DNA of 64,000 nucleotides from Lunularia cruciata. Lineage: Eukaryota; Streptophyta; Marchantiopsida; Lunulariales; Lunulariaceae. The stretch's first letter is position 1. Every line of letters begins with the position of its first letter. Where the stretch lies: NCBI GenBank assembly GCA_948567375.1, contig OX419756.1, positions 14,389,001-14,453,000 on the forward strand. Direction: 5' to 3'. Positions 11,636 to 21,617 of the stretch are shown one piece after another. Position numbers and translations under genes: made by a program. Below the pieces are notes generated by a model. The model had not been told where the DNA came from. It ran no database searches and worked only from the letters and a program-made list of their open reading frames with translations.

Positions 11636-12220
11636 TGTAATACTTTGAGGACAAGAGAAGAGAGAAAACATAGATTGCACACTCAAACATTTGATGCTCC
11701 AAGGGAGCACCTTCTCTTTACTATATAGATAAAGAGGATCTCCTCCAAGGAAGCTCCACCATAGGATTAGGGACGCAGATAGGTGACCTGTCAGCAAGCT
11801 CCACCCTTGGATTACTTACTTGGATCGGTGACTTGTCTGGTCTAGGTCCTATCTGGTTGGTCAAACAAGCTTTGACCGGAGGAAATCTTTTAAGGAATCT
11901 ACCTGTAGGAATCTCAGAATTACGTGAGTAAGGTACCGTTGGAAAGCTCTTGACGAGACAAAGCAGGGGGAGGGAAGGCCAGAATTTCCTTGGTTGGGGG
12001 GGGGGGACTCTGCACATTTTTGAGGCCTAATTCATCCGTTTAGGCCTCCAAAATTGCCTTCAAAGATTTCAGGCATATTTCGGTTCCTACTCTATTAGTA
12101 GAAGTCCCCTTTTGGTGATACCTCTTTCTGATCTGTTTAGTCCATGATGTGTAACATCCTTCCAGATATTACCAAACCAAATTTCACATTGAGATCATAT
12201 GGCTAACCCTTGGTATTACA
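11636..12220 (-). repeat. E2 5' LTR
   Basis: 585 bp, with intact ends TGTAATAC and GGTATTACA. It matches 5967-6507 except for an internal segment near 11757-11810, where the GCTCCACC-TTGGATTA stretch appears twice. A TATA-like box lies at about 11721-11728 (minus). It was presumably the promoter LTR. Confidence 0.94.
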
Positions 12221-12225
12221 ATACT

Positions 12226-12859
12226 CTCCATGTGAAATCTCCACCAAACCAGCCTCAAAACGGTCACTACTCCAGCTCTAAATCAATGTCCTCTCCATCT
12301 TACTATATCAATAAGAATGTCTAAAAACTAGTGTATCGCTAGTCAGCTCAATCTGTATACTAGGTCTCTTCAGAGCACCCAAATCCTTCATACTAAAGGC
12401 AAAACAACTCGTGTGGCTCCTCAAGAACCACCAAACCCTCCGTCTTTCCTCTCCAGTAAGCTTGGGTCCAAGATCTAGCTCCCAAGTATCCTCTGTAACT
12501 GTAGTAGGAGTGGAAGACGTACTGACTGGCTTTTACACTGGGCCCTTGGGAGCAATAGTGTCATGCTCCCGACCACTAGAGGTTCCTACCTCTGTGTGAA
12601 AAACTCCCTCCACTCTGGCTGCAAGCTCCACACATCCTCTAGCTGCATCCCATGTGGACCAAGGGTGTAATCCAAGTAGCCCACGCTCACCTAGATGGAC
12701 TCCAAGTAGATCATTCTCCCTAGTAGCTACTAGATGTGTCCCAAGAATACCATGTCCACTTGGTCCATCGCCCCCAGCATGTGCCTGAATCGTCTCAATA
12801 GGCACAGGGCTCACGAGTGTCCAAGTGGTGATGCCTATCAAGCACATCCGACACTGCTC
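12226..12859 (-). pseudogene. E1 RT N-terminus and methyltransferase-RT linker
   Basis: In element orientation the linker leads from the methyltransferase into the RT start (GLVEISHGE), which is cut by E2. The linker carries a triplicated short motif of the form G-I/L-L-G-x-H-P at about 12660-12750 (GILGTHL, DLLGVHL, GLLGLHP). The stretch CVELAARVEGVFHTE is conserved in E5 and E6. I do not recognise a named domain. Confidence 0.7.
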
Positions 12860-13820
12860 TACCAAGCCAAGGCCAAAACAGTTTAGGTCCATAGCCTGAC
12901 CTAACACGTGATGCCTGGATGCCTCTAACACTGCTGGAACAGCGGTAATATTGGTGCAAAAACCCATCACCCGCTCTCTCTCATCAATGTTGGGCTCCAC
13001 CAACTGCTGTAACTGTGAGTCTCAAACAAGTCCAAGTCCTCCCTCTCAAAAAGCATGAGAGCTTGGGAAACTCATGAGTATAGGAAATGCGGCTCTAGGC
13101 TGTCCAACTAGGTTCACCATTGCCATAAGTGACCTATCAGCCACTACCACTATCTGAGACTATCACCCAACATCCAAGATATCATCAAGAAGGATGTGGT
13201 CAAGTTGCTAAATCCCATCATAAGCACGTTGTAAAACCTCTCTAGGTAAGAGGTTCGTCCACCAAAGATGAAGATGATGAGCCCGTGATCCCAATCTAGC
13301 TACATTTAACAATACAATAGGTCCTATCCAAGGAAGGACCTAATGTGTACTTGCCATCACTCTAGTGCAAGAATCACCCATCAAAGGCACGTTCTCCAAA
13401 AGGTAAGCTGGAGAAATGAACTGATGAACCTAGAGATGTTGTAGTATCCGTAACATCTCCCAAAACACACCAGAACAAGGATCTTGAAGATCCAAACCTC
13501 TATAGCACATTCATGCCCCTGACATGGCCATCCAAAAATCATCAAGTGAATAGGCCCATGTCTCTCCAGATCATGCGCTCCCACGGGGCATGATCAGGGC
13601 CTTCTGGTAACCTTTGACTGCTGATATCGGTAATAACTCTAGATATTGATAGGCCAAGTGTGCCACATGATGTAGAGAGACTTGCCTAGCAGTCTCATCT
13701 CTCTCTACATACAAGTACCTCTATACTCGTATACCCGCCTTTAATACCGTAGCTAATCTAGTGCTAATCCCACCAAAAAACTCCAATAAACATATCTCCT
13801 CTACTGGATATTGCCAAGCA
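12860..13820 (-). pseudogene. E1 DNMT3-like cytosine-5 DNA methyltransferase domain (broken)
   Basis: A full set of C5-methyltransferase landmarks is present in canonical order. Motif I (SAM binding) is ICLLEFFGGIST near 13780-13815. Motif IV with the catalytic Cys is GWPCQGH near 13513-13533. Motif VI is LLENVP near 13386-13403. Motif VIII is GSRAHHLHLWWTNLLP near 13245-13300. Motifs IX/X are ERERVMGFCTNITAVP and LGQAMDLNC at 12880-12985. The WxNL and ERxxGF patterns fit DNMT3 rather than MET1/CMT. The unpermuted order excludes plant DRM. Stops and at least one frameshift (around 13500-13620 and 13720) break it. It lies between retropepsin and RT within one polyprotein. Confidence 0.85.
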
Positions 13821-14540
13821 ATGAGTGTGGTATCCAAAGGTGTCAAAGCAATCGACTCTGGAGGCTCATCCTCACACTCATCTCTTGATGGTACGAAGGC
13901 TCCACTCCAAGCCTGTAGCACCAACTGATTGCATGCTGTTGTAATGCCTTCTCTGAACTCCACAATGGAACATCCAAGGTGGATGGAACAATCCCACTCA
14001 TACTCCAAATCCGAGTGATCTCCTCTAGTATTAGAGTATCCTTTGCATGAGCGTTCCCCTCCAACAAGTCACCAAGCCAAGTAATTGCACCACTGAAAGC
14101 TAAAACTGATGCTGCCATGGTCCCGGACTGTAGTGAGCCAAGACTGCCACTACTCAAGCATACTGGTAGGCAACAAACCCGTCCTTCACCAAACTGCCAA
14201 CTTGGTCTATAGGAGGCTGTCTCCTCCCAATAGTCAATACTAAAACCCATGGGGTATTACATTGCTCTCCCAACTAGCACATCATATGACTCAGCTATTG
14301 TCGCAATAGCCTGAGCTCTTACCATTGAGCTATCAGCTTGATGACCAGGCTGAACCTAGACAACAAGCTCCCCATGTGTGATGTATTATGTCGAACCACC
14401 ACCTAAAGATGTCTGGATCTAAAATGGACACCTCTCTAGTCTTCTATAACTCTAGACCAACAACTGCAACCTTCCCCAACATAAGGGGCTGCGCACCAGA
14501 GTCAAACAAGACTGTCTATGGTGTTTAGACCTTCCCTAAA
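13821..14540 (-). pseudogene. E1 retropepsin and downstream spacer
   Basis: The aspartic protease active site LFDSGAQPLMLG lies at about 14490-14530. The second half of the fold is at 14225-14300 (YDVLVGRAM, YPMGFSIDYWEE). A spacer of about 130 residues follows (13840-14230) with no recognised domain, ending ALTPLDTTLIAWQYPVEE just before methyltransferase motif I. The protease would process the Gag-Pol chain. The surrounding frame has stops. Confidence 0.78.
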
Positions 14541-16296
14541 AGTCCTACCAAACTGAAAATCCCCCTTTGGTTATTGGATAGGACAACACTAGGTGTGAAC
14601 CGTGCTCTCTCAAAGGCCGGTCTAGCTGGCAACTCTTCCAGTCTAGTCGTTGCTGCCTGCCATAAACCATTGGTCGCTAAACGGATCCCATACTCCTCAA
14701 CCAAGTCAGCTCCACTACCAACCACCTCTGCTCTAGTAGTAGGAACCGCATCATCCCTACTTTCACAAAGCGTGGCAGCCAACCAGAACAATGGGGTTGG
14801 GTCAACTCCCAATGTAAACATGTCACTGGGCAAAAACAAAGGATGCCACATAATCAGCTGAGCCATTCCCACATCATGCTAGACTCAATTTATGTAGTAG
14901 CAGGTGATGACTAGCAAGTAGTCCATCATGCACTCCATCACCACCTACCACACCTGCACTAGGATGTCTAGGAACCATGGATGTTGTTTGCAATGCCTCA
15001 GATAGTGTGAAAGACTACAAAAGTCTGACCTATCTCCTAACCTCTGTGGGTCCAACTCCACTAATGCTCCTCTAGGCTCAAGAGCATGTACTGCACTCCT
15101 AGTCACTGCTGTAGATGCATCCACCCGTGCTGCTCTGCACATGAAGTCCAAAGCATCTCTATCACCAGCATATGAGCTGGAAGCCTCGACACCCAAATCT
15201 GATCTCCTTTGAGCAATAGCCATACTAGCCAATCTTTGCTCCAACTGCTCAATCCGAGTAGCTATAGTTGTATCAGAAGTAAGGGCAGGTACTGCACCCC
15301 TACTAGGTGTAGATCCTCTACCACCACCTCTACCACCTCGTCCCCCATGAACTGGAGCTCCTCTACTACCTGCCATAGCAGCCCTACTACTTTGTAACTC
15401 CGGGTGTAGGTCAAAACACCGGTCACTAGTGTGACCAAATCTGTGGCAACGCTCACACTGCCTCTATGCTGACTATGATGCACCAGAGGTATCAAGTCCG
15501 CTGCCCTGAGTACACTCTCTCCTATGGTGAGGTCCACCACAAGTCCAACAAGAACCACCACTACTCACTAGCTACTGTTGACCTAAAAATGAAGATAAAG
15601 GTCTAACTCCACTAGGCCTTCCACTCGCTCCATAGGATCTGGGCTATCCACCCTGTCCTCAAAAACCAACTGGGCGTGGTGCACTCTGTTGCACTCTAGA
15701 AGAAGTCACAACCGTGGATGAGGTCTCCCTACCAAATCTAGATGTCACTACCCTCTCCTCCACCATGTTGAGCTCAATATGTTCAGCCAAACCAAAGACC
15801 ACTGCCAAAGTAGGCAAAGTAGCCTATAACAACATAGCATCATGAACTCTACATCGCAACTCCCTTTTCAGTATCCCATATCAAAACTAGACTGCCTAGG
15901 CCTCAGTAACTCCATGAGTGAAACTGATCAGCCGCCTCATGCGAGTGTGTGCCTTGCGGAGGCTCTCTCTACAAGCTCTTCAACTTGTCAAGCTCCTCAA
16001 CTTGTTAGTCCGCACTCCTTAGTAGTTTTGCCTCAAACACGGGAAGAACTCCACCATGGGGTTAAACCCTGGTACCACACCACCTCATATAGCGGTACCT
16101 GCACTGGTGGTAACACAATCTCCAACTAAAGCACCTCCACTAGCTCCACCAATACTACTCAAGCTAGAACTCGTAGGTACAATTGATCTACTCTTGGCCA
16201 CCAAACCTGAAATGATAGAGATATAGTTTGGAGACCAATATTGTCTCCATAACTCAATCTCTTCCAAATGAGCTCTCTTGAACTCATGGTAGTCAT
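14541..16296 (-). pseudogene. E1 Gag, C-terminal two thirds
   Basis: The capsid end is at 15750-16290 (YHEFKRAHLEEIELW, RLISFTHGVTEA, HIELNMVEERV). The CCHC knuckle CERCHRFGHTSDRC is at about 15415-15460. A Gly/Arg-rich segment (GGRGGRGGGRGS) is at 15300-15345. An acidic/Ala-rich region reaches toward the protease (14525-14872). Gag is split by a family-4 insertion at 16297; the N-terminal part is at 18194-18460. Numerous stops are present. Confidence 0.78.
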
Positions 16297-18193
16297 TGTG
16301 ACAACCCGACAAGTATCACTTTTGCGGTAATCAGGTAAGTAAAGTTCGTTCCCGCAGAGATACGAGTCAGAATTGTCTAAATACAAAGTCAAATAGTAAC
16401 AATTGCAGTTCTTCTTGGTCGTGTTTTTAATCTCTCAGGTAAAAACCACACCCAGAAGAGAGTAACAAGCACTGACTTGCAGTCTTGTCACAAATTAGCA
16501 CTCCTTAATCACAACTCCATCAATTCTTTCCAAACAATCTTGATGTGATGATCCAGGCTCTCCCAAAAATGGCATTTCATTGCAAAACGACTTTGCCTTA
16601 GAATTGTGTTCCACCCTTCCATTGAAGGCACAACTTCCTTTATCAAAATTGCTTCACATCAACTTCGCACTGCACTCACAAATGCAGAATACTACCAACA
16701 CTACAATTCCTCTCAGATCTGTCAAGGCATTGCTCCAATTGCACTTCACTTAGGATCAAACACACAAAATGAAAATTGAGGCTACGGAATCCAACATCCA
16801 ACAAGCACACTGACTTGCACTTCAAAATTCTCCACACACTCACAAACACAATTGCAAAGCTGATACTCAGAATCAAGCTTAAGTGATGAGCACTACTTCA
16901 TAGCTCTTTGCTTTATTTATTCTCAAAATTATAAGCACTGAATAGCAATTCCCTATGAATGCCACTCTTAAATAGTGAAGCAATCGACAGTTATCTTCCT
17001 AATGACTCTACAAACCTGCAAATCCGAAATGACAATGCACTTCTTCATATCTGCCTATTCAAATCTCAAATCGGTTTCTAATCCAATCCAATGTCTACTT
17101 CTTCCTTGGCTTTCAAATCCAAACCCGAAGTAACTTCACTTCCTACTACTTTGTCCTCGGGTTTCACAACTCCTACATCTTCTACCAGATCTAACATTTC
17201 TCTTTCCTGATCTGAAATTTCACTAGTGGGTAATCTATCTAACTCCTTATCTGCTGACCCATTCTTCTCTAATGTCTCCAATGGTAACTCTGAAGACATT
17301 TGCACTCCTATTTCATCTACTTCGGGTTTAACTACTATCAATTACTTTACTAATTTTACTGTGTCATCATCAAGAATTGTAATTGAAAGCATGAGTACAC
17401 TCTTTACACCTTCAATTTGTAACCCACTTTCCCCTAATCACTCATGTTATTGACCCAAAGACATTTACAATCTGATCTTGCACTTTGTGTTTATTCACCA
17501 TTGCTATTTCTCTTCTATTTCTCTCCTATCTTCAATCAGAATTGAAATTGAAGTCATGGGTATCCTAATTAACTTATTTTCCCTACTCTAACTTCCTCTA
17601 ATGCCTCTGCCAAGATTCATGAAGTCACCTTCATTGCACTCCGAAGTCCAACTACCTCGGGTTGAATCATGTTTGTCTTGAGGTAAAGTTTTTAGATCCA
17701 AAGTCATGTAAACCCAAAGTCCGAAGTACAAAGTCCGAAGCCACATTGACCCGAAGACACCAAACTACTTTGTACATCTACTCCCAAAACTTCAAATGCT
17801 TGTAACTTCTTTTACAAGCCTCCAAACTTTGCGATATTGGTGGCAATCGAAAGTCCTAAACAAGATGCTTCCAACGAGATATAGCATGCATAATTTGGAC
17901 TTGTGATCATTAAGATATGGCCCCCGCAAGAATCCTGACCTACAACTTCTCTTCCTCCTTCGGGTCTGCCTTCCTTCAGCGTCTGATCCGAGGTTTTTCC
18001 TCCTCTGACACGAAGTAAGCTTCTTCGGGTCTGATCCAGTCCAAGACCTTCTTCCTCTTACATGAATTTGACTTCCTTGGGTCTAATCAAAACACAAGTT
18101 TCCCCTCATTTCTTCTCCATTTGATTTCAATTTGGTTTCAGCAAGGCATTTCTTCTTCAAAACTTGTCCAAAAAGAAAAATGTGGGTACCACA
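16297..18193 (-). mobile_element. F4a: 1.9-kb family-4 unit inserted in E1 gag
   Basis: 1,897 bp with ends TGTGACAACCC and GGTACCACA on the plus strand. The sense direction is judged minus from its ORF remnant. It is flanked by GTCAT (16292-16296) and ATCAT (18194-18198), a 5-bp duplication with one transition. Related units lie at 43352-45267 and 46118-48030. A TATA-like TATTTAAG (minus) is near 16965-16975. A short acidic ORF (17078-17341) has counterparts in all copies. TG/CA ends and 5-bp duplications suggest a solo LTR or a small non-autonomous LTR element. Confidence 0.8.
17078..17341 (-). pseudogene. F4a acidic ORF remnant
   Basis: 87 codons, acidic, with the family motif ETLEKNGSADKELDRLP and the end KAKEEVDIGLD. 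It is alignable with ORFs at 33425-33628, 44145-44459, 46869-47216 and 54721-54933. In the long family-4 copies this segment is the C-terminus of a coiled-coil protein. Function unknown. Confidence 0.6.
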
Positions 18194-18460
18194 ATCATCC
18201 ATTGGCGGACCCTCTAGATGCTGAAACAACCTCTTCCATGCCATGAAAGGTGTAAACAAAGTTGGGTTCCGCATTTGTTGTAGATCACACCAACTATCAA
18301 ACTCCTGGACAAAGTCATCCAACTCAATGTTACCCACTGTACTAGAGTAACGCCTAGGGCCTTTGGAGACCCCATAAATCTCATCCATGTCCCACAACAA
18401 CAATACAGACACACCAAGTGCACTCTCAACTAAATCAGCTCATGTGTCAAACTCCAACTC
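18194..18460 (-). pseudogene. E1 Gag, N-terminal capsid part
   Basis: The reading (MDEIYGVSKGPRR, ELDDFVQEFDSWCDLQ, FMAWKRLFQHLEG) joins, after removal of F4a, to the capsid segment starting YHEFKRAHLEE at 16290. This is a retrotransposon-gag-type capsid fold by its spacing of aromatic residues. It has one partial ORF only. Confidence 0.7.
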
Positions 18461-18987
18461 AGAGTCAATCTCCTCTCTCACTAGGACCTGAGATACAGAC
18501 TGATACTAAGTACCACTCCGAGTAAACCCACTACGTACTATAGGGCTATCTCCTCTAGAATCCCCAAGAACTTTGTTGTGACAAAGTAACTAGAACCTCA
18601 AACTGCAACATCAAACCTGAACCTCATTGCAACCGCAAGTCGCAACCGCAAGTACCTCACTAAGTGCCAACACCAACTAAGCACCACCCACTAATGTAAC
18701 TCTAATCGAGATAAATACACTAGGGGAAAGAGCAACCTGTAACCTGCCATCACAACACGCACTCTCACGGTCTACAGGTCATCACTTCTTGCCTCACCGG
18801 AGAGAAACAAAGGTAGTCTGATTGGTCATCACTCCAACCTCACTACCAAGAGCACACCAGAGCACCAACGTTCAAAGGTCAAGGCACCTCACACATATGT
18901 GGTGCACAAATAGGAAGTATAAAATGGAGGGGGTCCAATCACAAGAAATCTAAACAAAAACCCTCCATCTCATAAAACAACACAAGA
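18461..18987 (-). other. E1 5' leader
   Basis: About 530 bp between the primer-site candidate and gag. It is rich in short imperfect repeats (CGGTTGCGACTTGCGGTTG near 18630-18655). No coding sequence is recognised upstream of VREEIDSELEF near 18470. Confidence 0.55.
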
Positions 18988-19002
18988 TTGACTTTGCTAC
19001 CA
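18988..19002 (-). promoter_or_regulatory. E1 primer-binding-site candidate (Met-type, decayed)
   Basis: TGGTAGCAAAGTCAA in element orientation, three bases after ATGCCA. The sister fragment at 36404-36420 reads TGGTGGCAGAGTCAA. Together they resemble the initiator-Met site TGGTATCAGAGCCA with a few changes. If correct, the 5' LTR-like region spans A1 plus F5. Confidence 0.55.
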
Positions 19003-19004
19003 TT

Positions 19005-19930
19005 TGGCATTTGACATAAGAGAAGTTTGTATCTAAGTCCGAAGCTACCAAGATCACCAAGAATGGGATCAAATTGCCTCTCCTGGCCAAAGCTACAAGT
19101 GTATAGATAATAGTGGCACAATCACTAGGACAACAAGTGAGGGTGGACCAGTTGACTCGAGCACTAGTCTAGGAACAAGAGATCTAGAGGTCAAACCTTA
19201 TTGTGCACAATCTAGCAGGAAAGGCATATTTTGCCAACTAATGACAAGATCTACTCTAAACTAGCTAGCCTCACGCCAACAAGCTAGCTTGTTGGCCCTT
19301 CTAGGCCTTTGTACCCTCTCATAGCCCATAGCCCTATGCCTCAAAGCCTCTAAACACCCAAATGAGGCCCTTCTCCTTGCCACTTCAAACCTCCTCCAAA
19401 ATTTAGCAAAAGTCCTCCAAACTTGTGAAAGTCCTCCAAACTAGCAAAACTTCTCCAAATCTGGCCAAATAGAAAAACTCCTCCAAATCTGGCCATAATC
19501 TGACATAAAATCCAGCCAAAATATGACAAACCCTAAAGTTAGCTGACCGCCAAATCCCCCGCTAACCTTCCACTCGAGCCAAATTGAAAACACGAGTTTC
19601 TCCAAATCACAAATTCATGAGAATAGCTTCCCAACTCCTAACTTCAATTTGACTTTCTGAGCCCAACTTGCAACAAATTGGTCTTGCCTTCACCTCTTGA
19701 GCTCAAAATCACAACCACTGCTCAAAATTTGCTCCTTCTATGCTAAGAAAATGGCCAACTCTTCTGCACACCGTCTACCTTACTACCAAATCTACATCAA
19801 TTGTATAAGCTTTTGCACACTAGGGAAAATTGAACTTGAATCGAGCTACCAACAATCTACCAAGCTTGGAGATACCACCAACACTCAAAGTTCCTGCACC
19901 CAATTTCCCCCTGACTTGACTTCTCTGATG
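19005..19930 (-). repeat. F5 segment of E1 (between repeat A1 and primer site)
   Basis: About 925 bp of non-coding sequence, repeated on the plus strand at 35560-36404. It contains near-tandem stretches (CTCCAAA..GGCCAAA around 19390-19520). It follows A1 in both copies, but it does not follow A2 at the 3' ends of E1, E5 or E6, where repeat B stands instead. Confidence 0.75.
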
Positions 19931-20393
19931 TAATCAGATTGTTTACCACTCTCAACTCAACTCAACTCAGATCAGTTCTTGATCTGTCACTCTATAAACT
20001 ACCAACAATTGGGCACTGATTACAATCAAGTCACACCCACTCCAACATAGAGAATCTAGGTGACACTCGCCAGCCTCTGTCCACCATAGCCAAGAACTTG
20101 AAGGCTCAACATCAGAGAAGTGAGCTCTCTGGAGCTGCACTTCAAAAGTATACCCCTTGGACTTGAGCTAGGTCTACACCAACAATCTGAACCCTAACGA
20201 TCCCACTGATGGCACACTTGATGGTGCAAATTGTGCAAAGTGATGGTGGGCCCCACCGTGAAGTCAGTACCCCAAACACAAAATCTGACCATTGGAAAGT
20301 AGTCTTTGAGAAACTGCTAAAATAACTCTAACTACTATCAATGGAACTCCAATGTCCGAGCAATCTAGATGCGTCACTAGAAATGGTGTGACA
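19931..20393 (-). repeat. Terminal repeat A1 of E1 (5' end)
   Basis: 463 bp starting TGTCACACCATTTC in element orientation at the E0 border. It is homologous to A2 (2443-2884). No B copy precedes it, unlike A2. Confidence 0.88.
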
Positions 20394-21617
20394 AAATAGG
20401 CTTCCTAAATCTTAGTAGTCCCAAGGTATGGATCTATGTTGAATTTTGGAAATTAAATGCCCAAACCATCTTGGAATCCTTTCCTAACCCATTCACAAAT
20501 ATACTACTAGACAAGGTTGCTCGTGGCCAAGGCTTTTTGTTCATGGATGGATATTCTTGCTACAACCAGATTGTTATATACCTATAGGACCTGTATAAGA
20601 CCCCCTTTGTCATAAAATACGGTACCTATGCTTTTTGAGTGATACCTTTTGAATTACAAAATGAAAACCCCTCCCACAACATTCTAACACTACATGATGA
20701 ACTCCTTCCACCAAGTAAGAAATAGAAATGGAGCTCTACCTGGATGACATGTGCATGCATTGACCATGTTTGGGCACTTTGGGCTGTCTTAGAAATTTGT
20801 AAAGTGAAGATTTCTCTCAACCCACAAAAATGCTTCTTTGTAGTCTCTTGTGGCTCCTTTCTTAGTTGCCTTGTTTGTGATAATGGTATCATGCTAGATC
20901 CTAAAAAGTTCCAATTCATCCAAGCACTACCCACACCAAAAAGAATACATGAGCTACACATTTTTTAGGTTGTATAGGCTATTATCAGTGATATATCCAT
21001 ATATACATGAAAATTGCTTCTATGCTATCAGCCTTACTACACTCTATAGTTGACTTCATTTGGACAAACTAGTGTAAAAAAGCATTTGAAATCTTGAAAT
21101 GCAAGTTGGCTACTTTGCTAATCCTAGTTGCACCAAATTGGGACTTGACTTTTCATGTCTTTGTTGACATCTTAGATACTACTACGGGTGCAATCTTGGC
21201 ACAATATGATGAAAAACTCCGTGAACATCTGGTCTACTATGCAAGCTAGCAAATTTGGGGTGATCTTTGTAGTACAAAAATTATGTCACTACTTGTTGGA
21301 GAATAGTTTCATGTTCCATGAAGACCATGAAGCTCTTATATATTTAAGCAATAAACCATATCATGTGGCAAGACTATTTCGTTGGACATTACTCTTGTAG
21401 GAATTTTCTTTTATTGTCAAATACTATCTCAAAAAATCTTATGAAAAATCCTATTCATTTACTTTGCCTTCTCTCTTTGGGAACACACAAGGTGCCTAGT
21501 TGTGGAGCTTACAAATCAAAAGTTATATGTAAATCTATCATTGCTAGTTTGAGTGCACATGTTGCCCAACCATCCGAACCCTCTACTCTTGTTTCTAGTA
21601 TTCTTTCTACCGTGTAG
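20394..21617 (+). pseudogene. E0: decayed RT-RNase H remnant, right part
   Basis: This is the continuation of the E0 pol interrupted by E1. RT residues are readable: the VVP strand at the junction, FMDGYSCYNQI near 20540-20575, TPFVIKYGTYAF near 20600-20636 and LDPKKFQFIQALPTP at 20895-20940. RNase H follows: VFVDILDTTTGAILAQYDE at 21150-21210, and HEDHEALIYLSNKP with ARLFRW at 21320-21390. Stops and shifts are frequent. The fragment ends at the inverted-repeat structure. Confidence 0.8.

Larger units (their letters stand above)
5967..12220 (-). mobile_element. E2: chromovirus (Ty3/gypsy with chromodomain) nested in E1
   Basis: This is a complete but decayed minus-strand LTR retrotransposon of 6,254 bp. 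Its ends are TGTAATAC and GGTATTACA, and a perfect 5-bp duplication ATACT flanks it (5962-5966 and 12221-12225). It sits in the RT gene of E1. It has two LTRs (541 and 585 bp), an initiator-Met primer site, gag with one CCHC knuckle, protease, RT, RNase H, integrase, a chromodomain and a polypurine tract. The chromodomain places it among chromoviruses; I cannot choose between the CRM, Tekay, Reina and Galadriel clades by eye. It is younger than E1 because it interrupts it, but every ORF carries stops. Confidence 0.95.
2339..20393 (-). mobile_element. E1: gypsy element encoding a DNA methyltransferase and a PHD finger (host of E2 and F4a)
   Basis: This is a minus-strand Ty3/gypsy element of about 9.9 kb after removal of two nested insertions (5967-12220 and 16297-18193). 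Gene order in its own direction is 5' repeat A, F5 segment, Met-type primer site, gag, retropepsin, DNMT3-like methyltransferase, RT, RNase H, integrase, PHD finger, polypurine tract, then repeats B-A-B. The ends are TGTCACACC and GCACAACA. The bases ACAAAAT occur at both edges (2332-2338 and 20391-20397), giving a 4-5 bp target duplication (AAAT or AAAAT). Removing E1 restores the E0 RT frame exactly at this point, which confirms both ends. All genes carry stops or shifts, so it is not autonomous now. Confidence 0.87.

Noticed and set aside
12860-13820. Methyltransferase domain as bacterial restriction-modification contamination
   Set aside because: It is present in three copies, in the same place of the same retrotransposon, with plant-type decay and DNMT3-like motif VIII. 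Contamination would not be nested this way.
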